From an uncultured Alphaproteobacteria bacterium (GTDB lineage Bacteria; Pseudomonadota; Alphaproteobacteria; Puniceispirillales; Puniceispirillaceae): a DNA stretch of 5,108 nt. Of this stretch, positions 1 through 5,018 are shown in pieces. How positions within the stretch are numbered: position 1 is the stretch's first letter; each line of letters opens with the position of its first letter. Where the stretch lies: the NCBI GenBank assembly GCA_937924895.1, contig CALEYP010000105.1, positions 1 through 5,108 of the forward strand, read 5' to 3'. The position numbers and the translations under genes are program-made. The notes below the pieces were generated by a model that saw only the letters and a program-made list of their open reading frames with translations, was not told the origin of the DNA and searched no databases.

Positions 1-40
1 GCTTCTTGGTTGGAATATTTACACCAGCTATACGCGCCAC
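1..40 (-). CDS. rpsM: 30S ribosomal protein S13, N-terminal start (partial)
   Basis: Thirteen codons are visible before the window ends. Starting at GTG 40 they read Met-Ala-Arg-Ile-Ala-Gly-Val-Asn-Ile-Pro-Thr-Lys-Lys, the near-universal N-terminus of bacterial S13. S13 sits at the top of the small-subunit head and takes part in the bridges to L5 and to the large subunit, and contacts the P-site tRNA through its C-terminal tail (not visible here). The start codon is GTG rather than ATG. The gene opens the group that in alphaproteobacteria usually continues with rpsK, rpoA and rplQ; those lie outside the window. The promoter and leader just upstream suggest it is a transcription unit of its own, at least in part. 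Confidence 0.95.
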   Translation of the reverse strand, partial: MARIAGVNIPTKK

Positions 41-46
41 TGGCCT

Positions 47-53
47 CTCCTTT
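47..53 (-). promoter_or_regulatory. Ribosome binding site of rpsM
   Basis: AAAGGAG on the minus strand lies 6 bases before GTG 40. It supports GTG 40, which yields the conserved Met-Ala-Arg-Ile-Ala-Gly-Val start of S13, over the in-frame GTG at 67 farther upstream. Confidence 0.85.
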
Positions 54-61
54 GCTGTTAA

Positions 62-88
62 GACCACCTAAAATCCTTAAAGGCGGTC
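62..88 (-). promoter_or_regulatory. Hairpin in the rpsM leader
   Basis: In the minus-strand transcript GACCGCCU (88-81) can pair with AGGUGGUC (69-62), giving 8 pairs including one G-U, around an 11-base loop. The loop contains AAGGA (78-74), which resembles a ribosome binding site. No U-run follows the stem, so it is unlikely to be an intrinsic terminator. It ends about 8 bases before the rpsM ribosome binding site, so a role in translational control of rpsM is possible. In E. coli, S4 controls the rpsM operon through a leader structure, but I see no clear match to that pseudoknot here. Confidence 0.4.
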
Positions 89-133
89 ATCCCGTTCGCT
101 TCATCTCTGACAAAACACTATGAAAGTCTGGCT

Positions 134-161
134 TTTATAGGGTTTTGTCTGTTTTTGTCAA
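134..161 (-). promoter_or_regulatory. Probable sigma-70-type promoter for rpsM and downstream genes
   Basis: On the minus strand, TTGACA (161-156) is a perfect -35 match and TATAAA (139-134) is one base from the -10 consensus, separated by 16 bases. The -35 box begins 2 bases after the adk stop codon. Transcription would be expected to start near 127, giving a leader of about 87 bases before the rpsM start. This would let the rpsM group be transcribed without reading through spc. The call rests on sequence pattern alone; no start site has been seen. Confidence 0.65.
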
Positions 162-163
162 GC

Positions 164-733
164 TCAGCTAGCCAAAATCTCATTGATCTGCTGAGATACT
201 TCGTCAATGGAATCCATCCCATTTACCGTTTTCAGCTTACCCTGTGCCTCATAGTAAGGCAGGACGGGAGCTGTATTCTCATGATAAACTTTCAAACGCT
301 TAGCCAACACATCGGCATTATCGTCAGACCGTTCACCACCTGTTTCTGCAGCTCTCTTCTCAATACGAGCAAAAAGAGCCGCTTCATCAACTTTAATTTC
401 CACGACATGGGCCAAATCAATCCCCATATCTGTCATCATTTTATCAAGCGCTTCGGCTTGAGCGACCGTACGAGGGAAGCCATCAAGGATAACACCTGAT
501 TGTGCTTCATCACTGGCCATACGTTCCTGGATCATACCAACCATAATATCATCTGATACGAGGTCGCCACGATCAATGATCTCTTTTGCCTTTAGGCCAA
601 GCTCTGTACCAGCTGAGATAGCGGCACGCAACATGTCACCTGTGCTGAGTTGAACCATGCCTTTTTCTGCAACAAGCTTTTCTGCTTGTGTACCTTTGCC
701 AGCACAAAAAAAAAAAAAAAGAATTATATTCAT
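164..733 (-). CDS. adk: Adenylate kinase, short-LID form, with the P-loop replaced by a homopolymer-encoded stretch
   Basis: The 189-residue product is an adenylate kinase, which interconverts ATP plus AMP with two ADP in the cytoplasm. Conserved parts are Leu-Ser-Thr-Gly-Asp-Met-Leu-Arg (29-36, AMP site), Leu-Val-Ser-Asp-Asp (58-62), Asp-Gly-Phe-Pro-Arg-Thr (84-89) and Arg-Ser-Asp-Asp-Asn (135-139) with Arg146. The LID is short and lacks zinc cysteines, as in many alphaproteobacteria. The N-terminus is abnormal. The family expects Leu-Leu-Gly-Pro-Pro-Gly-Ala-Gly-Lys-Gly-Thr from residue 5, but here residues 6-10 read Phe-Phe-Phe-Phe-Cys before an intact Ala-Gly-Lys-Gly-Thr (11-15). The cause is the A15 run at 706-720. 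Length and frame are kept. The ATG overlaps the secY stop as ATGA, with GGGG at 743-746 as a possible binding site. If real, loss of the P-loop glycines and proline should severely damage ATP binding; a sequence error is more likely. Confidence 0.93.
   Translation of the reverse strand: MNIILFFFFCAGKGTQAEKLVAEKGMVQLSTGDMLRAAISAGTELGLKAKEIIDRGDLVSDDIMVGMIQERMASDEAQSGVILDGFPRTVAQAEALDKMMTDMGIDLAHVVEIKVDEAALFARIEKRAAETGGERSDDNADVLAKRLKVYHENTAPVLPYYEAQGKLKTVNGMDSIDEVSQQINEILAS
706..720. repeat. Mononucleotide run of 15 A (T on the coding strand) inside adk
   Basis: Fifteen consecutive A on the plus strand, read as T in adk codons 5-10. It is by far the longest homopolymer in the window, in a gene otherwise of mixed composition. 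It occupies exactly the place where a Gly- and Pro-coding, GC-rich stretch would be expected for the P-loop. The frame on both sides is preserved, so it looks like a same-length substitution rather than an insertion. Confidence 0.97.
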
Positions 734-2064
734 GAACGCCGTCCCCGAATCCGCGATTTCTTAATAAGCGCTTCATATTGATGCGCCAACATATGAGATT
801 GCACCTGACCGACCGTATCCAAAGTAACTGTCACAACAATCAAAAGAGACGTACCACCAAAATAAAACGGCACCGCATATTGAGAGATAAGAATCTCAGG
901 CAATATACAAACCGCTGACAGATAGGCCGCACCAAGGACTGTTAAACGTGTCAGGACATAATCCAAATAATCCGCAGTTGAGTTACCCGGACGAATACCA
1001 GCAATATACCCGCCATTGCGACGAAGGTTCTCGGCAGTATCCTGTGGGTTAAACACAATGGCTGTGTAGAAGAAGGCAAAGAACACAATCAAGCCAATAT
1101 ATATCGCTAGATAAAGTGGCTGACCACGTCCCAGCATCGCATTCAATGTCACGAGCCATTCAGCACCACCATCTTGACCACCTGTCAGATTAATAATCGA
1201 CACAGGCATCAACAATAAGGATGAGGCAAAGATCGGTGGGATCACACCAGGTACGTTGATTTTCAACGGTAAATGCTGTGCTTCTCCGCCAAAGACCTTA
1301 TTACCATGCTGGCGCTTTGGATATTGGATAAGAATTTTACGGAATGAGCGCTCAATGAAGACAATGAAAGCAATCACAGCAATCGCCATCGCAAACAAAA
1401 AAACGATAAAGAGACCTGATACGGCACCTTTCCGGCCCAATTCCAATGTGCCAGCTAGCGCCAATGGTAATTGAGCGACAATGCCAGCAAAGATAATAAG
1501 AGAAATGCCGTTACCCACACCGCGGCTTGTGATTTGCTCACCGAGCCACATGAGGAATAAGGTACCACCTAACAATGTGACAACTGTTGTAAGGCGGAAC
1601 ATCATCCCTGGGTCTTGGACCACACCTTGCGCTGATTCGAGACCTACGGCAATGCCATAACCCTGAACGGTGGCGAGGATAACTGTGAGGTAACGTGTAT
1701 ATTGATTAATTTGTTTGCGGCCTGCTTCACCATCTTTTTTCAACTGCTCCAAAGTTGGAACAATCGCAGTCATAAGCTGCATGATGATAGAGGCGGTAAT
1801 ATAGGGCATGATGTTCAAGGCGAAAATGGTCATACGCCCAAGCGCACCACCAGAGAACATATCAAACATGCCTAAAATGCCTGTCGATTGCTGACTGAAA
1901 ATGTCATCCAATGCAACAGGGTCAATACCTGGGATAGGAATAAATGTGCCAAGACGATAAACAATCAATGCGCCCAATGTGAATAGAAGACGGTTACGCA
2001 AATCATCTGATTTGGTTAGTGCGCCAAGCCCCATTCCGGCATTTGCTTGATTATTGACGGCCAT
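730..2064 (-). CDS. secY: Preprotein translocase channel subunit SecY
   Basis: The product has 444 residues, standard for SecY, the inner-membrane pore that with SecE and SecG moves unfolded proteins across or into the membrane, driven by SecA or the ribosome. About ten hydrophobic segments are visible. The first lies near 25-45. The plug and second-helix region (about 62-95) contains Gly-Gly-Ala-Leu-Gly-Arg then Asn-Ile-Met-Pro-Tyr-Ile-Thr-Ala. Signature 2, Gly-Val-Gly-Asn-Gly-Ile-Ser-Leu-Ile-Ile-Phe-Ala-Gly-Ile, is at 192-205. The cytosolic loop with Lys-Arg-Gln-His-Gly (250-254) and the loop with Arg-Arg-Asn-Gly-Gly-Tyr-Ile-Ala-Gly-Ile-Arg-Pro-Gly (348-360) form the SecA and ribosome contact face. 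The C-terminus is basic and cytosolic. The likely binding site is GGGG (2073-2076), 8 bases before the ATG. The TGA stop overlaps the adk start. The gene looks intact. Confidence 0.98.
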   Translation of the reverse strand: MAVNNQANAGMGLGALTKSDDLRNRLLFTLGALIVYRLGTFIPIPGIDPVALDDIFSQQSTGILGMFDMFSGGALGRMTIFALNIMPYITASIIMQLMTAIVPTLEQLKKDGEAGRKQINQYTRYLTVILATVQGYGIAVGLESAQGVVQDPGMMFRLTTVVTLLGGTLFLMWLGEQITSRGVGNGISLIIFAGIVAQLPLALAGTLELGRKGAVSGLFIVFLFAMAIAVIAFIVFIERSFRKILIQYPKRQHGNKVFGGEAQHLPLKINVPGVIPPIFASSLLLMPVSIINLTGGQDGGAEWLVTLNAMLGRGQPLYLAIYIGLIVFFAFFYTAIVFNPQDTAENLRRNGGYIAGIRPGNSTADYLDYVLTRLTVLGAAYLSAVCILPEILISQYAVPFYFGGTSLLIVVTVTLDTVGQVQSHMLAHQYEALIKKSRIRGRRS

Positions 2065-2084
2065 TATCCCTACCCCAGCTAAAT

Positions 2085-2555
2085 TTATTCAGCAGCTTTT
2101 GCAGCGACTGTGACTGACCCACCAGCCTTTTCGATAAGTGCAGCAGCAGCTTTTGATGCACCAGCAACCTGGCACTCCACTTTGGCGCTGATTTCACCCT
2201 TACCAAGAAGACGGACGCCGTCCTTAGCCTTGCTGATAACACCAGCAGCAACCAAGGCTGCGGCATCAACTGTCTTGCCAGCATCTAATTTGCCAGCATC
2301 GATAGCAGCTTGGATACGGCCCACATTCACTTCTACATAAGACTTGCGGAAGATGTTGTTAAAGCCACGCTTTGGCAAACGGCGGTGGATTGGCATTTGA
2401 CCACCTTCAAAGCCCTTGATTGACACGCCTGAACGTGCCTTCTGACCTTTGTGACCGCTGCCTGATGTTTTGCCTCTGCCAGAGCCGATACCACGACCAA
2501 CGCGCTTTGCGTTTTTAGTGGCACCGTCATTATCTCTGATTTCATTGAGTTTCAT
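2085..2555 (-). CDS. rplO: 50S ribosomal protein L15
   Basis: The product has 156 residues, within the normal range for L15, a late assembly protein that threads an extended N-terminal arm into 23S rRNA. The first 60 residues are Gly-, Arg- and Lys-rich, with Arg-Val-Gly-Arg-Gly-Ile-Gly-Ser-Gly-Arg-Gly-Lys-Thr (18-30), Gly-His-Lys-Gly-Gln-Lys-Ala-Arg-Ser-Gly (34-43) and Phe-Glu-Gly-Gly-Gln-Met-Pro-Ile (49-56), all typical. The globular C-terminal part carries Leu-Leu-Gly-Lys-Gly-Glu-Ile (116-122) and an Ala-rich helix leading to Ile-Glu-Lys-Ala-Gly-Gly-Ser-Val. The Ala-rich tail is common in alphaproteobacteria. GAGGAG (2564-2569) lies 8 bases before the ATG. Its stop is 20 bases before secY. 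Confidence 0.98.
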   Translation of the reverse strand: MKLNEIRDNDGATKNAKRVGRGIGSGRGKTSGSGHKGQKARSGVSIKGFEGGQMPIHRRLPKRGFNNIFRKSYVEVNVGRIQAAIDAGKLDAGKTVDAAALVAAGVISKAKDGVRLLGKGEISAKVECQVAGASKAAAALIEKAGGSVTVAAKAAE

Positions 2556-2578
2556 TTTATTTGCTCCTCAGACGTGCC

Positions 2579-2767
2579 TTAGCTGGCTTCATTAATGCGA
2601 ACAAGGTGCTTTACCTTGTTGATCATGCCGCGAACTGATGGTGTATCTTCGAGTTCTTTTGTACGACCAATTTTATTAAGGCCGAGACCAATCAATGTTT
2701 TGCGCTGTGAGCCTTCACGGCCGATAGCACTTTTGATTTGTGTTACTGAAACGGTTTTCTTCGCCAT
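2579..2767 (-). CDS. rpmD: 50S ribosomal protein L30
   Basis: The product has 62 residues, the usual size of bacterial L30, a small beta-alpha-beta protein of the large subunit. The conserved Gln-Ile-Lys-Ser-Ala-Ile-Gly-Arg segment near residues 10-17, then Thr-Leu-Ile-Gly-Leu-Gly-Leu-Asn-Lys-Ile-Gly-Arg (24-35), the Glu-Asp-Thr-Pro-Ser-Val-Arg-Gly-Met-Ile motif and the ending Val-Lys-His-Leu-Val-Arg-Ile all match the family. GGGAG (2776-2780) directly abuts the rpsE stop and stands 8 bases before the ATG, suggesting coupled translation. rplO follows after 23 bases. L30 is missing in some bacteria, so its presence here is mildly informative, but the gene looks intact and ordinary. Confidence 0.97.
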   Translation of the reverse strand: MAKKTVSVTQIKSAIGREGSQRKTLIGLGLNKIGRTKELEDTPSVRGMINKVKHLVRINEAS

Positions 2768-2780
2768 CTGTCACACTCCC

Positions 2781-3332
2781 TTAAGATGCTTCAGCTGTAT
2801 CAGCACGCTTGCCTAACACTTCATTAACACGCTTGCCACGCTTTGCAGCGACAGAGCGAGGTGCCTGAATGCTAGTCAAAGCTGCAAATGTCGCTTTGAT
2901 CATGTTATGTGGGTTTGATGTGCCAATTGACTTAGACACAACATCTTGCACACCCAATGCTTCGAAAATCGCACGCATTGGACCACCAGCAATGATACCT
3001 GTACCAGCTGGGGCTGAGCGCAAAATCACACGGCCTGCGCCATAGTGACCTTTGATGTCATGATGCAATGTGCGGCCGTCGCGCAATGGAATACGAACCA
3101 TGTTACGCTTTGCGTTATCTGTGGCTTTACGGATAGCTTCAGGAACTTCCTTCGCTTTACCTGTGCCAAAGCCAACGCGGCCTTTACCATCACCAACAAC
3201 CATAAGAGCTGCGAAGCCAAAGCGACGACCACCCTTTACCACTTTTGCCACGCGGTTAATACCAACGAGCTTTTCAAGCAATTCTGGTTCTTCGTTTCTT
3301 GCGTTATCACGCTTGTCGTTATTACGAGCCAT
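2781..3332 (-). CDS. rpsE: 30S ribosomal protein S5
   Basis: With ATG 3332 as start the product has 183 residues. An in-frame GTG at 3341 would add three residues, but it overlaps the ribosome binding site AGAGG (3341-3345), which is ideally placed for 3332. S5 lies at the mRNA entry and decoding region, and mutations in it affect translational fidelity. The N-terminal double-stranded RNA-binding-like domain spans about 18-83 and includes Asn-Arg-Val-Ala-Lys-Val-Val-Lys-Gly-Gly-Arg-Arg-Phe (26-38) and Val-Gly-Asp-Gly-Lys-Gly-Arg-Val-Gly-Phe-Gly (46-56), the classic S5 loop. The C-terminal domain contains Ala-Pro-Ala-Gly-Thr-Gly-Ile-Ile-Ala-Gly-Gly (107-117) and Ser-Asn-Pro-His-Asn (139-143). 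The tail is Ala-rich with acidic residues. rpmD follows after 13 bases. Confidence 0.98.
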   Translation of the reverse strand: MARNNDKRDNARNEEPELLEKLVGINRVAKVVKGGRRFGFAALMVVGDGKGRVGFGTGKAKEVPEAIRKATDNAKRNMVRIPLRDGRTLHHDIKGHYGAGRVILRSAPAGTGIIAGGPMRAIFEALGVQDVVSKSIGTSNPHNMIKATFAALTSIQAPRSVAAKRGKRVNEVLGKRADTAEAS

Positions 3333-3340
3333 GATTGTCA

Positions 3341-3345
3341 CCTCT
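3341..3345 (-). promoter_or_regulatory. Ribosome binding site that fixes the rpsE start
   Basis: AGAGG lies 8 bases before ATG 3332 and its last base is the first base of the alternative GTG at 3341. It therefore argues for the start at 3332. It also overlaps by one base the TAA stop of rplR (3347-3345). Confidence 0.8.
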
Positions 3346-3707
3346 TAAAATTCTAGACCGGCTTCTCTAGCAGCATCTGCTAGCGCCTTTACACGGCCGT
3401 GATAAATGAAACCACCACGGTCAAACACAACCTGCTTTACACCACCTTTGATAGCAGCTTCTGCAATAGCTTTACCGATTGTTGCGGCTGCTTCGATGTT
3501 GCCACCAGACTTGCCAGCTTTTTTGAATGTTGCATCCAAAGTAGAAGCGGCTGCTACTGTGTGACCAGTTGTATCATCAATCACCTGCGCATAAATATGA
3601 GCGGCTGATCTGTGGATTGACAAACGAGGGCGTCCGTTCGCAACTTTTTTCAAAGCTGTGCGATTACGTTGACGGCGACGTTCGAAATTATTCAATCTTG
3701 CTTTCAT
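3345..3707 (-). CDS. rplR: 50S ribosomal protein L18
   Basis: The product has 120 residues, normal for bacterial L18. Together with L5 and L25-type proteins it binds 5S rRNA and anchors it in the central protuberance. The basic N-terminus (Arg-Arg-Arg-Gln-Arg-Asn-Arg, 10-16) is the flexible 5S-binding tail. The following Pro-Arg-Leu-Ser-Ile-His-Arg-Ser and Ile-Tyr-Ala-Gln-Val-Ile-Asp-Asp segments, and the C-terminal Val-Val-Phe-Asp-Arg-Gly-Gly-Phe-Ile-Tyr-His-Gly-Arg-Val-Lys-Ala-Leu-Ala-Asp block with a Gly-Leu-Glu-Phe ending, are all canonical. AGGGG (3716-3720) overlaps the rplF stop and lies 8 bases before the ATG. The gap to the preferred rpsE start is 12 bases. Confidence 0.98.
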   Translation of the reverse strand: MKARLNNFERRRQRNRTALKKVANGRPRLSIHRSAAHIYAQVIDDTTGHTVAAASTLDATFKKAGKSGGNIEAAATIGKAIAEAAIKGGVKQVVFDRGGFIYHGRVKALADAAREAGLEF

Positions 3708-3718
3708 ATCAAACGCCC

Positions 3719-4252
3719 CTATTTCTTCTTGCCTTCTTTGCGGACGATATGTTCGTCAGCATATTTAACACCCTTGCCCTTGAATGGCTCTGGTGGACGC
3801 TTTGCTCTGACTTCAGCCGCAAACTGGCCAAGCACTTGCTTGTCAGAGCCTGTGATTTCAATCTTTGTGTTGCCATCAACAGTCACTGTCAAACCTGCAG
3901 GAATTTCCATCTCAACGGGATGAGAATAACCAAGGTTCAACTGAAGCTTGTTACCAGCCATAGCAGCACGATAACCCACACCGTTGATTTCAAGCTTACG
4001 AGAGAAACCAACTGATACGCCTTGTACCATGTTGTTCAAGTTCGCTCTTGTTGTGCCCCAGATAGACCGACCAAAGACAGTCTTTTTCACTGGGCTCACA
4101 TTCATTTCTGTGTCTGTTACTTCCAAGACTACGTCTGAAGAGATAACAGTGCTCAATTCCCCTTTGGCGCCTTTGACTGTAACGGCTGCACCGTCACGAG
4201 TAACTGTAACACCTGATGGGATTGCGATTGTTGCATTTCCTACGCGAGACAT
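3719..4252 (-). CDS. rplF: 50S ribosomal protein L6
   Basis: The chosen product has 177 residues, the typical length of bacterial L6, beginning Met-Ser-Arg-Val-Gly. The frame stays open upstream to 4384, but that part overlaps rpsH, shows no L6 similarity and has no conserved start, so ATG 4252 is preferred; AAGGG (4261-4265) lies 8 bases before it. L6 has two similar alpha/beta halves, and binds 23S rRNA near the sarcin-ricin loop and the L7/L12 stalk base. The second half carries Gly-Val-Gly-Tyr-Arg-Ala at about 91-96 and the L6 signature Arg-Pro-Pro-Glu-Pro-Phe-Lys-Gly-Lys-Gly at about 152-161, with Phe where Tyr is common. It ends in a basic Lys-Glu-Gly-Lys-Lys-Lys tail. The TAG stop (3721-3719) overlaps the ribosome binding site of rplR. 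Confidence 0.98.
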   Translation of the reverse strand: MSRVGNATIAIPSGVTVTRDGAAVTVKGAKGELSTVISSDVVLEVTDTEMNVSPVKKTVFGRSIWGTTRANLNNMVQGVSVGFSRKLEINGVGYRAAMAGNKLQLNLGYSHPVEMEIPAGLTVTVDGNTKIEITGSDKQVLGQFAAEVRAKRPPEPFKGKGVKYADEHIVRKEGKKK

Positions 4253-4260
4253 GTTCCAAA

Positions 4261-4265
4261 CCCTT
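4261..4265 (-). promoter_or_regulatory. Ribosome binding site that fixes the rplF start
   Basis: AAGGG stands 8 bases before ATG 4252, in the 19-base gap after rpsH. It supports the family-length L6 start and rejects the longer reading frame that runs back into rpsH. Confidence 0.8.
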
Positions 4266-4271
4266 CCGTTC

Positions 4272-4670
4272 TTAGAAGACCTGGCACAGCACTTCGCCAC
4301 CGACATTCGCATCACGTGCTTCATTGTCGGACAAAACGCCGCGCGGAGTTGATAGGATAGAAATACCAAGACCGTTATATACACGCTTTAGGTCTTTAAT
4401 ACCTGAATAGACGCGACGGCCTGGAGTTGAGACACGCTGGATTTCAGAAATCACAGGTGTGCCTTCATGATATTTCAATTCGATTTTCAGCTCAGATACG
4501 CCAGTGCGCACCTCAGCTGATGAATAATCGCGAATATAACCTTCACGCTTCAACACTTCGAGAACGTTGGCGCGTAGGCGTGATGCAGGGCTAGAGACAA
4601 CTGACTTACCAGCTCTCTGACCATTGCGGATACGTGTGAGCATATCACCGAGAGGATCACTCATAGACAT
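4272..4670 (-). CDS. rpsH: 30S ribosomal protein S8
   Basis: The product has 132 residues, normal for S8. S8 is an early-binding protein of the small subunit that attaches to helix 21 of 16S rRNA, and in E. coli it also represses its own operon by binding spc mRNA. The N-terminus Met-Ser-Met-Ser-Asp-Pro-Leu-Gly-Asp-Met-Leu-Thr-Arg-Ile-Arg-Asn is diagnostic. The C-terminal signature Ser-Thr-Pro-Arg-Gly-Val-Leu-Ser-Asp (107-115) followed by a Gly-Gly-Glu-Val-Leu-Cys ending forms the conserved RNA-binding face. A strong AAAGGGAGG (4678-4686) lies 7 bases before the ATG and runs up to within 1 base of the rpsN stop, consistent with coupled translation. The gap to rplF is 19 bases. Autoregulation in this organism is inferred from the family only. 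Confidence 0.98.
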   Translation of the reverse strand: MSMSDPLGDMLTRIRNGQRAGKSVVSSPASRLRANVLEVLKREGYIRDYSSAEVRTGVSELKIELKYHEGTPVISEIQRVSTPGRRVYSGIKDLKRVYNGLGISILSTPRGVLSDNEARDANVGGEVLCQVF

Positions 4671-4687
4671 CGTATGGCCTCCCTTTC

Positions 4688-4993
4688 TTACCAGCTAGAC
4701 TTCACAACGCCAGGAACTTGGCCCATAGAGGCCAAATCACGAAGGGCGATACGTGACATTTTCAATTTGCGATAATAACCACGTGGACGGCCTGTCACCT
4801 CACAGCGGTTGCGAAGACGGATCTTAGAGCTGTTACGTGGCTCCTTAGATAGCTTCAAAGTGGCGTCAAAACGCTCTTCAAGAGGCTTTGACTTATCGCG
4901 GATAATTGCGCGAAGTGCCTGACGACGAGCCCCTTTGGCTTCGACAGTGCGTTCGCGACGCTTGTTTTTTTGTACAGCGCTTACTTTTGCCAT
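4688..4993 (-). CDS. rpsN: 30S ribosomal protein S14 (zinc-independent long type)
   Basis: The product has 101 residues, the usual length of the long S14 form. S14 sits in the head of the small subunit and contacts 16S rRNA near S3 and S10. The C-terminal half carries the family signature: Arg-Cys-Glu-Val-Thr-Gly-Arg-Pro-Arg-Gly at about 63-72, then a basic stretch, and the invariant ending Val-Pro-Gly-Val-Val-Lys-Ser-Ser-Trp. There is one cysteine (residue 64), so the two CxxC zinc pairs of the short S14 form are absent. The N-terminus is strongly basic, as expected for an rRNA-binding tail. The ATG at 4993 is preceded by AAGGA (5001-5005) with a 7-base spacer. It lies 25 bases after rplE and 17 bases before rpsH. 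Confidence 0.98.
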   Translation of the reverse strand: MAKVSAVQKNKRRERTVEAKGARRQALRAIIRDKSKPLEERFDATLKLSKEPRNSSKIRLRNRCEVTGRPRGYYRKLKMSRIALRDLASMGQVPGVVKSSW

Positions 4994-5018
4994 GGTCGTT
5001 TCCTTTTTAATCCAATGG

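Noticed and set aside
62..88. Intrinsic terminator after adk
   Set aside because: The stem is not followed by a U-run in the direction of transcription, and it lies inside the proposed rpsM leader just before its ribosome binding site.
59..104. Tiny leader peptides in the rpsM leader (ATG at 104 with 5 codons and ATG at 91 with 10 codons)
   Set aside because: Neither has a suitably spaced ribosome binding site, there are no runs of regulatory codons, and frames this short arise often by chance.
155..499. Plus-strand open frame of 114 codons opposite adk
   Set aside because: It is fully antisense to conserved adk sequence, shows no family similarity, and its start lies within the rpsM promoter area.
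702..733. Hydrophobic N-terminus with a Cys at residue 10 of Adk read as a lipoprotein signal
   Set aside because: There are no positive charges before the hydrophobic run, the residues before Cys (Phe-Phe-Phe) do not fit a lipobox, and the rest is a cytosolic kinase. The pattern is a by-product of the T run.
3569..4015. Plus-strand open frame of 148 codons opposite rplR and rplF
   Set aside because: It lies antisense to two intact, conserved ribosomal protein genes, has a low-complexity, Cys- and Leu-rich product with no recognisable domain, and lacks a convincing ribosome binding site. It is a by-product of codon use on the other strand.
4253..4384. N-terminal extension of L6 by 44 residues
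   Set aside because: The extra frame overlaps rpsH, has no L6 similarity, and a well-placed ribosome binding site supports ATG 4252 with the exact family length.
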